Made by a program: the position numbers and the translations under genes. The notes beneath the pieces are model-generated. The model had not been told where the DNA came from. It saw nothing but the letters and a program-made list of their open reading frames with translations, and searched no databases. From positions 186,001 through 250,000 of the forward strand of contig JADANN010000468.1 in NCBI GenBank assembly GCA_018806985.1: a DNA stretch of 64,000 nt, in the 5' to 3' direction. This DNA is from Angiostrongylus vasorum (lineage: Eukaryota > Nematoda > Chromadorea > Rhabditida > Metastrongylidae). Below are positions 36,206 to 50,100 of this stretch, one piece after another. Within the stretch, counting starts at the first letter, position 1. Each line of letters opens with the position of its first letter.

Positions 36206-36309
36206 CGTCTACGGGATTGATCTAGGAGCCCAAATCAGCAATGAACCCAGTTAAGCTGAGGCTGTAGTTATAATCACAATCCTAGCCTTTTTTATTCAAT
36301 GGGTGATTG

Positions 36310-36545
36310 CTGATGGCAGTGATAGATAGAACTAGATGAGAGACAGGCTAAACGAAGGACTCGCATGGTGTGGTAGTGTGCGCGTTAACCCCCGGAAAAG
36401 GTAATAGCGCGTTCGTTTCCCACCACAGACACCTGAGGCCCCGGAGTTTTTCAAATATCTCAGGATTATAGAAGTTATATTTCGCAACATACCCTGCCGT
36501 TAAAAAAGAGTAGGCAGTAAATAAAAAAGGTAAAGATTGTGGTTT
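36310..36545 (+). repeat. Family-C repeat (right half of an inverted pair)
   Basis: GGGTGATTGCTGATGGCAGT, GAGAGACAGGCTAAACGAAG, GGTAATAGCGCGTTCGTTTC and tail GTAGGCAGTAAATAAAAAAG. Confidence 0.78.
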
Positions 36546-36549
36546 TCCA

Positions 36550-38305
36550 TGCGCCGAGTTCTGTATCTGTCACTTGGTGGATTGGACTTTATGAGGCTCA
36601 ATCGAGGCCAATTAGGCTCCATCCCTTTCTCTCCCCAGACCCACAAACACTTTTTTTTGTGCTAACTCGTTGCACTACGCACACACACAGTGTTTTTTCT
36701 TAGTAAGAGTTTATCCATTTCGAACGTTTACTCGTGGCCAAACAAGATTAAACTAATGGGAAGCAGTGGCCATAACACATTACAACTTACCCTCGTTATA
36801 TTTTGTATGTGGTTCATAAATCACTAGCCTTCATGGTATCATACTCAGCGAATTAGTAAGGCTTTAGTCAAGGTCCTAAACACTAAACATGCAACGATTC
36901 AAAAACCGACTTTTGTTTTCCGTGTTAGCTTGCCAGTGAAAGAATACGTATCGATTAGTTAGTACCGTTACCACCAGATTTGCCGTGCGAGGTTGTCCTG
37001 CTCGAGCGGTGCTCCACTGAAAAAGATCGGCCTCGATACCACGACGAAGAAACCATATTGAGACTACGAACGTTAGCAAACCACTGACTCTTTTCATAGG
37101 CTCTGAGGAAAGCGAAATTCCGAGATTTCGGATCAATACCAATTCACCCTTTTTTGCGTGCACCTTCCGTTTCTAGCCGTCTCGTTACTGGTTCGAGTTC
37201 TGTTTACCGTATTCGTAAGCTGATTTATATGGAACTGGAAACAGTATGAGTTACGATTTTGCTTAGGAAAATTTGTGTTATGTTCTTACTCTAACAAGTA
37301 TTGGTAACAAACATCGCATTAGAACATCAAATTAGATGGCTAACTTGCAAAGTTGTGATAGCATTCCTATAAGAGAACCGTATGCTGGTTAGCTTTTAGA
37401 AAACGCCAATGTTTTTTTATTACATTTCTATAGTCACCGATTAACTCAGGTTTAGTTCACAAAATGTCTTGCGCGTATAGCGCTCGCCTAACAGTTCAGG
37501 ATTTCTTTTCTTTCGATGGCTCTCATACAGCTTCAGAAATCAAAGAACTCTCCGTAGGTACACCCTTATCAAAAACAATAGGAGCAGTGTGCGTTAGTTT
37601 CTGAACTCAACGAACTATTCTTGGTTATACCCTTGTCAAAACACTAGAAGTAAGGAGCGCCACATTGAAAGTGCAACGCCCTTCGCATTTCTCAAGCGAG
37701 GAAAGGCTAATAAGCAGCTTCAATACACGACACAACTAATGGAAACAATCGGAAATTCGAAGTTACCTACTGGTAAATCCGCCTAAATCATGAAGTGATT
37801 CTTTCGAATACCAGAAGTCTCCATTTGTAACTATCATGCGCCGGAGACGTCGATGGTTTCTGTCCGATCAACGATTTCATTAAAACTCCTCGATGTCTCA
37901 AATTTGTTCCATTCACAAGCACAATATAAATTTGAGTCAACTGGGTGGTAAATTTTTACTCTGGTCTGGCCAAACAATCAGGGTTTCTTCCTCTGAGATA
38001 AACTCTGAGCATTACTTTCCTGCATTGTTAGCCATAACGTTCTTAGAAAGATTTAATTTTGCCAACGTTTGAGTGCCTTCGCGTTCTTCAGTGCCGGCTT
38101 GATTTACGTCGGTTGTCAACAACCAACCCTTTTTTTCATGGTGGATCTTCGTTGTCACATTAAGTGGAATCTTCTGGAGTGACGCGTCGCCCAAACGAAC
38201 AAACTTCACTCGACAGCACCTTTTCATACAGGATGGTTGTTGATCTACTGCCATCCACTTTGATCGTTTCCACCCTTAAAATGTATCCTGCAGCTATTAG
38301 TATTA
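36550..38305. other. Unassigned DNA
   Basis: An ORF at 37163-36876 (minus) has a hydrophobic segment after MKRVSGLLTFVVSIWFLRRG that could be a signal peptide, with a possible donor TG|GTAACG, but no downstream exon was found. An ORF at 38254-38012 (minus) is Lys/Thr-rich and unassigned. Nothing else seen. Confidence 0.35.
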
Positions 38306-38309
38306 TATT

Positions 38310-38470
38310 GGTTAGCACATTCGCGCTATGTTGAACACAATGCGACTACGAGGACTCAAATCGCATGGGCGAATGGCTGTGCACCATCGATTCGGATCAT
38401 CACGGCTCCGATGAACACAACGACATCGAAAGCTTGCCCGAATAAAAGTTTTATAAGAACTCCATGTAAG
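38310..38470 (+). repeat. Family-E repeat
   Basis: GTGCACCATCGATTCGGATC, ATCACGGCTCCGATGAACAC, GACATCGAAAGCTTGCCCGA and TCCATGTAAGTTC. Confidence 0.7.
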
Positions 38471-38949
38471 TTCATGAATGAAACAGTGTTGTTGATTATC
38501 TAGCTTGAGATTAAATGATGATCAGTCTTGAAAAAACCCGAGCACCCTACCATTTCATTTTTTACGAAGTTCTAACATTACCACATTATAATATATGCAT
38601 TTCATCTACAAGTCATTCAATCTCACTATTTCTCAATCCCCATGATTTCTCACAACGGAACTCTCGGCGATTGTTTCATTGAAACGACCGACGACGGCTT
38701 TCTGTGTATGGGAAAGAAATTCTATGCCTGAATGAAAGCTGGGAAAGTAGAAGACAAAAGCGACATGATTCATTGTTTGGTTGGCATAAACTACAAATGC
38801 CAACCACTGTAACATATTAGGCAGTAGTCACCATAAATTGCATATTTACATGTGAAATAAACAAGGGACAACGACGAAGAGGGAAAAAAAGTCTCCATAG
38901 TGTGTAACTTTCACTTCCTGCATAATACCCTTCTTTTCATGGCAGGATA

Positions 38950-39065
38950 TTAAGTGGAATACAACTACAATGATGAGTAAAACTCGGGGCCTCAGTTAGG
39001 CTTCGAACCCGCGACTACCGTTTCGAGGGCTTCACATGTTATCCACTGCACCACTGAGGCCCTTA
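38950..39065 (-). repeat. Family-C repeat (left half of an inverted pair)
   Basis: ACTACAATGATGAGTAAAAC, GCTTCGAACCCGCGACTACC and TGCACCACTGAGGCCC; pairs across about 120 bp with 39185-39360. Confidence 0.72.
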
Positions 39066-39184
39066 TGCTGCTATCAGCATTCACCCGTCAACGGGAATGA
39101 TCTGGGTAGCACACATCGGCATTGAACATAGTTAAGCTGAAGCTGCAGTCGAAATCGCAATGTTATTTATTGCCTATCAACTTT

Positions 39185-39360
39185 GCCTAAACTGGCTGAG
39201 AGAAAGGCAGAGCAAGGGCGACAGTGATACAGTGGATAACATGCGTAGCCCTGGAAAAGGGTAGTCGCGGGTTCGCAGCGCAGCTGAGGTTCCGAGTTTT
39301 CCTCATATCTGTGTCATTGTGATTGTATTTCTTCATGCTTTATATTCTATCAGAACAAGA
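39185..39360 (+). repeat. Family-C repeat (right half of an inverted pair)
   Basis: AACTGGCTGAGAGAAAGGCA, GTGATACAGTGGATAACATG and AAGGGTAGTCGCGGGTTCGC, then TTTTCCTCATATCTGTGTCA. Confidence 0.72.
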
Positions 39361-39364
39361 AATC

Positions 39365-41089
39365 TCTGATTTGTAATGTAGTGAGGAAATCGTTCTGAGA
39401 CTCTAAAAAAATAAGTACCATAAGGAATCTATCAAGACCTATCATATACTGCCTGCTCATGTGATACTTTCCTATTTCGAATTTAAACAAATGATGTGAA
39501 AAAACTCCGTATTTAAATGAACAATCCTAATTCGACAGATGAACAAGTTTGTCCTGGGAAAAAAGATGACCCGTTATGCACTACTACGGCATCCATTTTT
39601 AATTCAAACCTCTTTGCTTGAACCTCCGAGATGTCACCGTTCCACCGGGCAAAACCTGATAGATGTTGTTCAGTTTTGTTTACAAACATTAAGTTTAGCA
39701 GAACTTGTCGAATAACAGGTTCTTCTATGACACCAAGCCACTAGGAAAAAATAGACTATGACTGGTTAGAAGGAAAGTAAAGGAACGGGACATCTGTTAA
39801 ACTAACTGATCTAAAGATTCTTCCTTATGGGATGAAACCAAACTCACTATGAAGCTACAATTTATAATCCCTTCCCTAAGATGTATAATAGTTCCCTTGG
39901 TTCCTTTGCACGTGATTGTTGACCGCCAAACCTAATAACATGAGGGCCGAGTCTTCAAGGTTCGTGACCCGTGGTCTTATGATGGTTGCACGTAAATGAA
40001 GTCCGACTAATGGCCCACCACTCAACCCCTATTACTTTATTGTTTGATCTTTCCGGCCGACCACACCAACTTATCATCAGAGAGGCAGCTAATGTTACTA
40101 GTATACATGTAAGCAATATGATGCTACCGCTAACACTACCAAATTATCCTACTATCACTAAAGACGACACTACGACGAAATCAAACTGGTTTAAAAGCAT
40201 CTTTCATAAATCATGCAGAAAGTCGTTGTGGAGAACTCAAATGTGCTAGAAAAACTAGCTATGACAATCCTATTTCTCCACATCGTCGTAATGCTTACGA
40301 TACTTTAACTTCAGAAGAAAAAAAAGATCTTAGGCAATCCATAAAACGATCGCATTATAGAAAAAACAAACAGCGACCAGACTGATCATGTTGTCTCATC
40401 TGTAGTTTTATTTCTTATCAGAATAAAAACATACATACAATAAATAGACGGTGTTAGTTGCTGTTGTATATGAAGAGCATTGGTTGAGGAACCAACTACC
40501 CATTTCAGAAAAGGGTACTAAAATTCACCATAATAAAAATAATAACAGATGTAATAGAACATACGCCACCCTTTGAGGGTACGACTGGGGCAGGATAGTA
40601 ATGAGAGCCTTTTTTTCTGTGAGGCATTCGATCTGAGGGAAATTATATATGTCCACATAGTGAAAGTGAGTTAATCGGGCGGTGATTACTGGAGGCACCA
40701 TGGGGCCAATAAAACATGGTCCATGACCTACACAACCGATAAATACAAAAAAAGCTAGAAAACCATATAACAGAACAAATCGATCATAAAACAACATGAG
40801 ATGTATTTCGAGCTATAAAGTAATTTTCAGAGAAGAAAAATGCACACTGAGCACAGACATTGAAAGCAAACTGAATAGCAGCAGTGGAAATTTAATAAAA
40901 CATGTCAACGACCCGTAATTATAGAACGGTTAAACAAAAATTAGTACAATATAATCCTCCAATTGCTTTGAACTCAGAAAAAGTCCTACAGTATAATGTT
41001 TTACTAAATTTTAGTGAACACTTTTCACCGAGATATCGCTTGGCATATAGATCATACGAAGGAATGGACGGCGAGGTTAAATGCTCAAT
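39365..41089. other. Unassigned DNA downstream of hmr-1
   Basis: It should contain the hmr-1 3' UTR; AATAAA occurs on the minus strand at about 40892-40897 (TTTATT on plus), about 195 bp past the stop. The plus-strand ORF at 39986-40249 is unassigned. Confidence 0.45.
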
Positions 41090-41119
41090 TCATGAAGGGA
41101 AGCGCTGCTCCCATGTCTC
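41090..41119 (-). CDS. hmr-1: hmr-1 last coding exon (30 bp)
   Basis: After the consensus donor at 41321 the nearest in-phase continuation is acceptor TGACTTCTAG followed by codons for ETWEQRFPS and TGA. The W..RF resembles the WGPRF motif that ends many classical cadherin tails. It brings the total to 1,226 residues, close to the remembered C. elegans length. It is small and inferred, so less certain than the other exons. Confidence 0.6.
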   Translation of the reverse strand, partial: ETWEQRFPS

Positions 41120-44100
41120 CTAGAAGTCAGTAAAATTAGTCTCCATAATATCCTGCCCTTCTCCTCCAAACTTTTACCAAAAAGTCATATGAGCTACTAA
41201 GAAAACGAGACCTATACGTGATAGAGAAACAGATTTCCCCGGATATTCCCATGTATGTTTGCATCAACGAATCAACTAGCGAGTTTCGATCCATTAAGTT
41301 CTAATCGCGCTAAACACTCACAGGTTGTCGCTCAGCATCTGGTAGCGAGCCAAGTGACTCAAGAGTTACGACCGAGACAGTATCCTTTTCATCTTCGTAA
41401 ATTCTGATTTCATCGAATGGAGCAGCGTTCTGATCCGATTCAAGATCATTCAACTGAGATCGTAATCTATCATCTGTAAAAGTAAGTAAGAAACACGGCA
41501 CTTGAGTGTATTCATAAAAGTAGCTTTCTCATCAATATCTTACCGATCTGAGGTCGCCTGTAGACCGGCGCCGGTGGACCTAGCGACAGACCATTTCCAT
41601 CGATAGGCATAACCGGCTTTCGGAGATTCGCAATCGAATACTGGTCATTATCCGCTTCACCTCCCCCCTCAATCGCGTAAGGTCGAAGATTATCACGGTT
41701 GAGATCTTCTGGTCGTACAGATTCGAATGAAGTTGTTTGACGTCGGGCATACACGAGCATGAGCATTACTAGCACTAAAAATAAAAAACCAATACACTGA
41801 TAAACGAAGGAAAAATGTTTGAAGAGTAGAAAAAAATTGTTGTTTTCGGAATGAGAGGAAAATAATAACAGGAATAAGATTTATTTATAAAAGTCAGAAT
41901 TCTGGAAAAAATAGATGTGGGATAACTTACTGATCAACAATACCAGAGAGACTAATATAAGAATGATCGCAGGATTACTGATTCCCAACTTTGCAACAGC
42001 CAATGTCTCACCACAGCCGATGAGCTAGAAAAGGTAAATGTGAATAAACAGTTAGAATGCTAGTGTAGTTCATAACTAATCGACTTCATGAAGTGTACCT
42101 GTCCGTCATCACCGAGCATTGCGTTCGCCCCTTCAGGGCACGTGCAAAACGCTCCTTTCCAAAAGTCTACGCAAACCATCGCACCGCTACAGTAACCCAC
42201 TGGCAGTTGCGCACATGTAATGAGTAAGCTGCATCCTAAACGGAAAAAGTTTTAATTCCCATACACCTTAGGAATCGATTAGAGCAATAAACTAATCAAA
42301 GATGAAAAACAGCGATAGGATAGCACGACTTTGCACAATTGAGTGAGAGAAAAAAAGGAGGTTGAAAAAATCGTAATTCATTGAATTTGACAAGGAGTTC
42401 AAGCAACAGTTCTCCGTCCACCTAATTCCTCAACGGTCTGCTTCTACTTTTACCCATTCAGAAACGGAAAAAGAACTAAAGCTGTTGTGTTCATGTTGTT
42501 GAGCTTATACGAGGCTAACAGAGATGTTTATTCGGCTGTTTCGACGTCTTCGTCTTCATCAGAACCGACGATCCGAGTCGATGATTATCATTATTTTACC
42601 AACGAAGTTAAATGACAGCCGATTTGAAAATTAAAGTTGTTGTGTTTCACATTGCAAAACTGCAAACTATTTCAACTAATGCATGTATTAGGCTGCCTTC
42701 ACTATCATTTGCTTCATAGAATTCATTCCTCGAAATCTAAAAAAAAAAAAAAGAAAACAGGAAACCACCACGAGCTCACCATCAGAAACTCCATCCCATT
42801 TTATGATAGATACTATGCTTTCATCATCAGGATCTATGGCTTTATTCAATGACTGACGTAACGGCAGATTTTGGTTAGACCAACGATACGTTCCAACACA
42901 ACCCTTTAAAATGAGGACATTCTAGGTTAAAAATCAAGACCATGTAATCAACGTATTTAATCTTCCTTAAGCAAGAGATATATTGCGAAATTATCGAAAA
43001 CAGATAAACGCACCTGGAAACCTCGTCCACCACTGTGCGTCCCCAGGAAGAGCTCACTCACTTGAAGGGCAAATGGTTGTGAATTAACAGTAGGATCCAA
43101 CACTTGTGATGTGTAATATGCATTGTCAATAGACAATGACGTTCTGGAAGAAATCTGTGAATGCACACAGTGGAAGCTGCCCCAGTGACTAAGCTTACGC
43201 ACTTAGCACAAAGCCTAGGTGCAAATCACTAAGATGAAACAAAATTCTCCACTTAGACCGCACACCAGAAGGTCGTCGAATGTATCACAAGACCAACTAA
43301 CCGCGTTGGATTTCTTGTAAAGTGCATCCAATATGAAGAGTTTTCTTTGAGAGAAATATTGGGTATCCTTAGTTGTGTGACGGAATTTCGAACACCACCA
43401 AGATCGAATTTAGCCATCGGTGTTAAACCATCAGAAGTCATCTCAACTGATGTTGAAACGTAGTTCTAAAGGATGAACACATATTATCTCTAGTACATCC
43501 CTGTCGTTAGTATACCACCTAAAACGGAAACATTTCCCGATTTACCTGCAACTTGTCCGATCCGTAGGTGAGTTCGGCTGCTCCGGCGACTCGACCCGGA
43601 ATAAACAACAACTCGATGTCATTCGTTTGCTCCGGGAACGCAATCTTCGGCAAGTAATCAATAAAACCGCCTGACTGCATTTGGATCCACTCGATTTTCT
43701 TTTCACAACGAGCACCACCCCACCCTGGGTCGCAGATGCATTTCGGAACAAGGGAAGTGCTGCCCTGAAGATCAGCGTAACAGTCTCCGTGAACACAATG
43801 TGTAAGACTGTCAATAGCATTGCTGTCACATGCTCCGCCCCATAATTTACATCCACTGGCTGAATTTCTTTCGTAAGATGGTGTGGCAAGATCGTACTGA
43901 TCGTCATTAACACGAAGGTTTCGCACGCATCCATTCAGAGGAGTTCTTGGAACAGCCAACGGATAAGCTTGATCATCGGAAAGAGGAGCAAGACCTCCGA
44001 TCTGCACCGGAGCTACTATGTTAAGGCGCTCATCATCATCAGGTGTATAGATCGATGAGCGACAAGCAGAATCATCAGAACGAGTCCCAAGGTAACGACA

Positions 44101-47047
44101 CTGATCCACCACCATTTCAATATACTGAATGGGAATCAATTTCAGTATTATTCGCAAAAAGAAATACAGAAAATAGGAAACTATGTCCCAGCAATACTTT
44201 AGAAGAAATCACTACCATAAGAAGAAAAATACTGCCTTAGAATTTTTAATGAACACCAATATACTAACCTTTCCAATCTGGGTCACAGCTAACTCGTGCC
44301 AAGTTCCGTCGTTCAATAGAGTGGAGGCAACTTCGAGGTTGACCGGTGCAATACCATTCATCGACATCTCCATCACCAAACGACCATTTCTCAGGTGAAT
44401 GATGATATAATCCCGATATTCGATCTGTTCCTCCCTTGTTTTCGTATCCATAGGACCATTATAGAAAAGAAGAGCGTCCTCTTGTAGAGTCATGAACTGC
44501 ATGCTGATGTTGAGACTAGTACAGGCTGGCATTGGTTTATACCATGCAAAACCGTCTCCAGAAAACGACCGTGTAGTTCCTTGACATCTCGAACCTTTCA
44601 GCAAATCGTTGCGGCATTCACAACTGAAATTTGGGATAGTGAGACGTAAGCAAGATTACTAGACTACTGGCCTGGCATTATCTGAAGTGTGAATAGAGTT
44701 CACATCATGGATAAATTTCGAAACCGAAGAGATTACTTACAAGAACCCTGGATGAGTGTTGTGACAGACACCATCGTTATGACACAGTCCGGCTTGACAC
44801 TGAGTTGGAGGACGCCATACAGGACAAGTGCATTCATCTCTCGACTGAGAGTTCACTCCAACCAACACTGTGCTATTCGCAGAGACAACAACTCCATTCT
44901 GTAAAATCACATTTCTAGCCCCTCTACAATAATCGTTCTCGGAGCTCGATCGGTAACAAACATATATTGCCCATTGACTTAAATCCTCTTTCGAAGTTAT
45001 AAATCAAAAATTAAACTTACGAAATCTGCTGTGCTAATTGTTTGACATCCGGAATCACAGATAGTGAATTTACACATGTCTATGCCCACTCCGACGATTG
45101 TAACACCCATTTTCCATTGTAATTCATCTCGGTTAGAAGAGATTAATCCATTTAGTTGGATGGAGTCCCTAGATCGAAAGAAAATGAAGAAGAAAAAAAC
45201 CACAAATTCTACGAAGAAACGAAAATAACAGAGGAAGGTAAAGTACCTGTATGGAGAGCCATGGGCTGAGAAACGCACGTTCAGAACAGGAACTGTACGA
45301 GTTTGAAGTGTAGCGTAGTCCAACTGCAATAATGAAATTATCTAGCTATTGCTATTAAATCCAAAACTGATAGGATAAATTAGGGTAGAAATCATACCTG
45401 AATAGAGAATACATCCAGCACTACATTTCCACCCATGTATTTGACCATTTCATGTGCAAATGTGTTCAACATGCTCTTTCCACTGCCGTTGACACGTATG
45501 AAATCTTCCGGAGCTTGCAAGTTAGAGCCTTCAGCAAGCAATAGTTGCATAGAACCCTAAACGACAGGAGTATTAGGGGCAAACAAAGTTTACAGTTATA
45601 TCTACACTACTTTCTTTTTAAAAAAGAGCGCATGCGGCGCAGTGGCTGGAGGCGCCACTGCGACACACACATGGAACCGATCCCCGCGCCCATGGCCAAC
45701 CAAACTTTCCATCTTCGTCCGGGGTCGGTAAATTGGTACCAAACTTGTCTGGGAGGATAGCAGCATTGGCTTAATACATCGGTGGGCCACCTCGAGTCAT
45801 TGTAAAGGCCAGATATGCATTCAATTACCTCCAAACGATGCTTAATTAAGTCGAATGCATGGCGCATCCCTCAGGCATTGATCAACGCCGATAGCTTTAG
45901 CATTATTAAAAGCTTTCAGCGTTTACTTTCTTTAAACCATTGTTTAGTATGATCGACCGACCCTCAGTTATTCGCCGCCTCATCGGGCCATTAAGGCTTT
46001 GTCAAACTACGAAGTATAGAAGGGGGGCTTATTCTCATTAGAATCACCTACGTTAAGACCAACATTTCCAGCCGGAATCTTAGTTACTCGTAAATCAATA
46101 TCGAAAATAAACGCCGTCCTGGGAAAAAAGGCTTGCAACGTGGGATACAACCCTCGGGTCCGCAAGACAAAGCAATCCGTGGTGGTAAATAAAGAATATG
46201 TTGATATGTTTTTGTCCAGACTTTAGGGAGGAAACCTTGCTAACCGCCGAAGACCAATCAGACGGCACTTTCTCTAGGACAACTATGGCCTTTGTGAAGA
46301 GAGGCCATTCACTTACAAGTGACAACAAGTGATTTTTAAAAAAGCGTTATCTAAACGGAGTGGTATTAAGGGAGCAAATAAGATTACCTGGTTAATGAAC
46401 GCCAATTCTGGCACCAAAAGAACATTAACGGTCACATAACCAACGGCATTTTCACTACGACGGTTGTCATGAACATTGGACGATATATGATAGCTACCAG
46501 GTGGCATATTCGCATCCATCGTGATCTAAGAAAACAGAGATAAAATGAGATGTCAACACATTTGTCTAATGAATACCACTATTCGCATATGCATGTACCG
46601 ACCTCTCCTCTAGGCGAAAGTTCGAAGCCGGGTAAGGAGTCCTTCCATGTGAACGTCTTGTCACCAAGATCCCAATCATCCAAATCTTCCACGTACACTC
46701 TACCAATCTGAGTCCTCTTCAGCTTCCCAAGATAAGAGTTCACGGTGATAGTCATTTTTCCATCGTGCATAGGATTATCATTCTGCAACGTGAGCTTATT
46801 AGGAAGTAAACAGTTTGATTTATTATCGCTAAGAATAAGTCAAAAAATGTCATAGGAAAGACAGTTAACCTTGTGAAGGAAATTTCCTACTAAGGTAATA
46901 TAAAGCGTACTAGGGAAAACCACTTTTTGTCTCAGAAACACGAGATTTTTTAAAATCCGCCAACGTGATGATTCCAACATTTACGATTATTTACAGTATT
47001 TTCTGGATTCGCAGGATATATTCAGATGTTTTAAGTAATCTCTTAGG

Positions 47048-47130
<83 letters not shown>

Positions 47131-50100
47131 CTTTTGATTGTTATAACATACCATTCCACTGTACCAAATTCTATCCTGTCAAACCTACGCTCTTTATAAG
47201 TGACCCCAAGTCTACCTATCCTCTACATCTTTTCACCTCAATATGTATGACCTTAGCACAACGGCAACGACTGACATGACCCGTCCACCTTAATGAGGCG
47301 CATAGCATTAACCTTCCTTCGATCATCTAAAGGAATGTGGGATGAAATCAATCCAAGCTATCTAATAATAGATGAATAAATGAAGAGAACAGCGAACGAA
47401 ATGAAACGATAGTTGAGAGGTTGCCGTTGGCTCACAAATAAACTAAGGTAAAGCAATTTTCATGCCAAGCTTACTATTATCTGAGCGAAAATTCGATAGG
47501 ACGATCGAACAAAATCGTTCACATGCCAGCAAGACTGACAAATATGGACAGACTCTGCATGGCACTTCAACTAACCTTATCTGACTAGCATAATGAACGG
47601 GTTTTCCTAGAATCTATCGCCATCCCTGCTTTATCGTGGATCAGACTGCACTGAAGCAGTGTCCAGATTGCAATGCGCAACAATAGTTATGGATTAGGGC
47701 AGCAATTTTTTGCGGATTTGCGGCCGAATTCGAAAAAGGGGTGCCGGTCCGACAAAGACGGCGGGAGATTAGGAATGGCTGGCTTGATTCGAATCCTTCA
47801 GTACTGAGTCATATCTACGTATGATTCAAACAAATTTCCAACAGACACGTGATGTCGTCGGTGAGAGTATGAACGACATGCTAATAAGGCACGCGATGTG
47901 ACAACTAAGGACAGCTTTATTGATAGTAACCCGTCAAGACTGCAGAAGCGAGCCGGGTGTGCATAATGCGACGAAATCAGCATAAACAAGAAGAAAAGAG
48001 AGAAACAGCTAACGGATAAATGGAGCGAAGTACCGCTTATTTGAGAGAAATCAACTAGTAGAATCATACAGCAGTAAACTTGGATCTTACCATCTAACTA
48101 AGATTACTACTACAATGTAACTTAATTCTTTGCGCGTGTGGCGCAGTGGTAGGAGGCGCCCTGGAATAGACATGGGATCCATCCTGGCGCTCCAGAGGCT
48201 CACGGAGCCCTCCAGTCCTCCGCGGTCGGCAAACTGTAATAAGAGTTGTCTGGGAGAGAAGCAGCACTGGCTCGATACATCGGTAGGCCACCGCGAGTCA
48301 TTGTAAAGGCCAGATATGCATTCAATCACCGCCAACAATGCTTAGAGAAGTCTAATGCATGATGCATCCTTCAGCGATTGATCAAAGCCGAGAACTTTAT
48401 CCTTTTTATCCATTTAACTTAATTCTTCAATACATTCATCATTCCGTCGCAAGTCTTTGCTCTCATTAACACACCTCATCTCCAATGATGACATGAACGG
48501 AAGCGTGATTGGTTCGATCCGCGCGATCTGTGAGAATCAGAGGAATTTCGAGAATTTTACCCGGACTAGCCGCTTCGCGATCGAATACTACCAAAGGTCG
48601 GATAGTCATTGATCCATTGTCGCCATCGCCATCTAAAACTTCTAGTTTTAATGAGGATCAAAACGATCACAGAACATCGAAATAGACTAGACGGGACAGG
48701 AAAGAGAAGTATACGTACGAGCATCGAATGTAACACTTAGATAATCGCCATATCTCCATTTACTTTGGTCCAATTGCATGTTGAAGGGTGGTCCATATTC
48801 AGGTGAATCCTTGTCAGTACAACGAATTTCGCATGTTCCTTGCTGATTTACCGGAGTATTCTCGGGAAATATGCAAAACTTGGGAACCGTATAAGGTTCG
48901 GGCCCGTTGTCGTTAACATCACGTAGGTAAACAGCTACTAACTGAGTTCCAACGTTTCCAGCGGCATCAAATGCCTCAATAATAAGTTTGTAACTACTGA
49001 TGTCTTCTCGATCCAAACGTTGAGCAACACGCAATGTTCCGTCCTGATCGATCGTAAACTGACGTTTCGGATCAGATTGACGATTGATTCGGAATCTAAA
49101 GCGGTTGGGAATTTTTCGCAAAACAAATGATGATTAATGGATTGCTTATCCCCAAATTACCGGTATGCTAATCAAGGCTAATCCTGGAAGAGAGCTTGAA
49201 GCAGCTTGCCAAAGCCTTCACAATAATGTAACAAAGTGATCGTTTCTAATGAGTGCTAATCTATATACACCAGATGTTCGCGTACTACAGTTATAAACAT
49301 TGTACAGCATGCTTGTCGAACAAAGCCTTTGTTTGAAACACTTCTTCTAAATAATTAAGTTGTGGGCGACGTTACTCAAGCGTTTTAAAGTAGTAAGCCT
49401 AGGTCACACCACGGTAGATATGAAAAAAATAAGCCCCTCACTTCCCTGAGTTAAAAAAAAACTTATGATGACAACTATCCCCTCCCAACGGTTTACCGCC
49501 TCATAGTGGCTGGGAGGTGTTCCTAGGTGTCGAGATGCGATGTAGAGCATGTAGATTCACCGCCCTGGCATGGTCTCCCAAGCTGAGGAGTCCGGCGCTC
49601 CCATCAAAAAGTCCAGCTAAGAGTAAACCAATACCAGGATCCACCACCGTCCTCGTACCAAACTAGTCGCATGGTGGAAAGTCTCACTCTGATCCGCAAG
49701 AGCGGCGACTGCCTGTGGTGGTGACGATCTGGGCAGACTTTGATCTGGCTGACCTCGAGACTTCAGGGAACCACAATGGCTAAACCAGTACAAGTCCAAA
49801 GAAATGGAGATTATGCTTTGGCCCGCACAACCAGTAAGGACGGGCCAATCAAGTATCCAAGTAAGACATTCTGTCCCTCGTCCCTATGTGTCTTCACACC
49901 GTTTTGTTGCATAGCAACGTTATTAGAACATACGACAAGTCTTTTCCGATCTAACTACTTTTGTCGGTGTTATTTTTTCCTGCTAACAAAAACAACACTA
50001 TCCTTCACCAATATCCCAAGTGTTTTTATTGCAGCCTAACTATTATATATTACTACTTATACTTTAAATACCAAATCAAACAATTATTACCCAACACAAC

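Larger units (their letters stand above)
46783..48474 (-). other. hmr-1 intron 3 (about 1.7 kb)
   Basis: It contains a family-A SINE with a 13-bp target-site duplication (48131-48414), a 79-bp (TA)n tract (47049-47127), and unassigned DNA. Confidence 0.8.

Noticed and set aside
36876..37163. Secreted-protein first exon on the minus strand
   Set aside because: The hydrophobic segment is followed immediately by RRG and no downstream exon could be found; mentioned only as a possibility in the gap entry.
40902..41123. 73-codon plus-strand ORF
   Set aside because: It overlaps the last hmr-1 exon in antisense and shows no family feature.
43542..43934. 130-codon minus-strand ORF
   Set aside because: It is a shadow frame of hmr-1 exon 11, which has EGF and laminin-G in the other frame.
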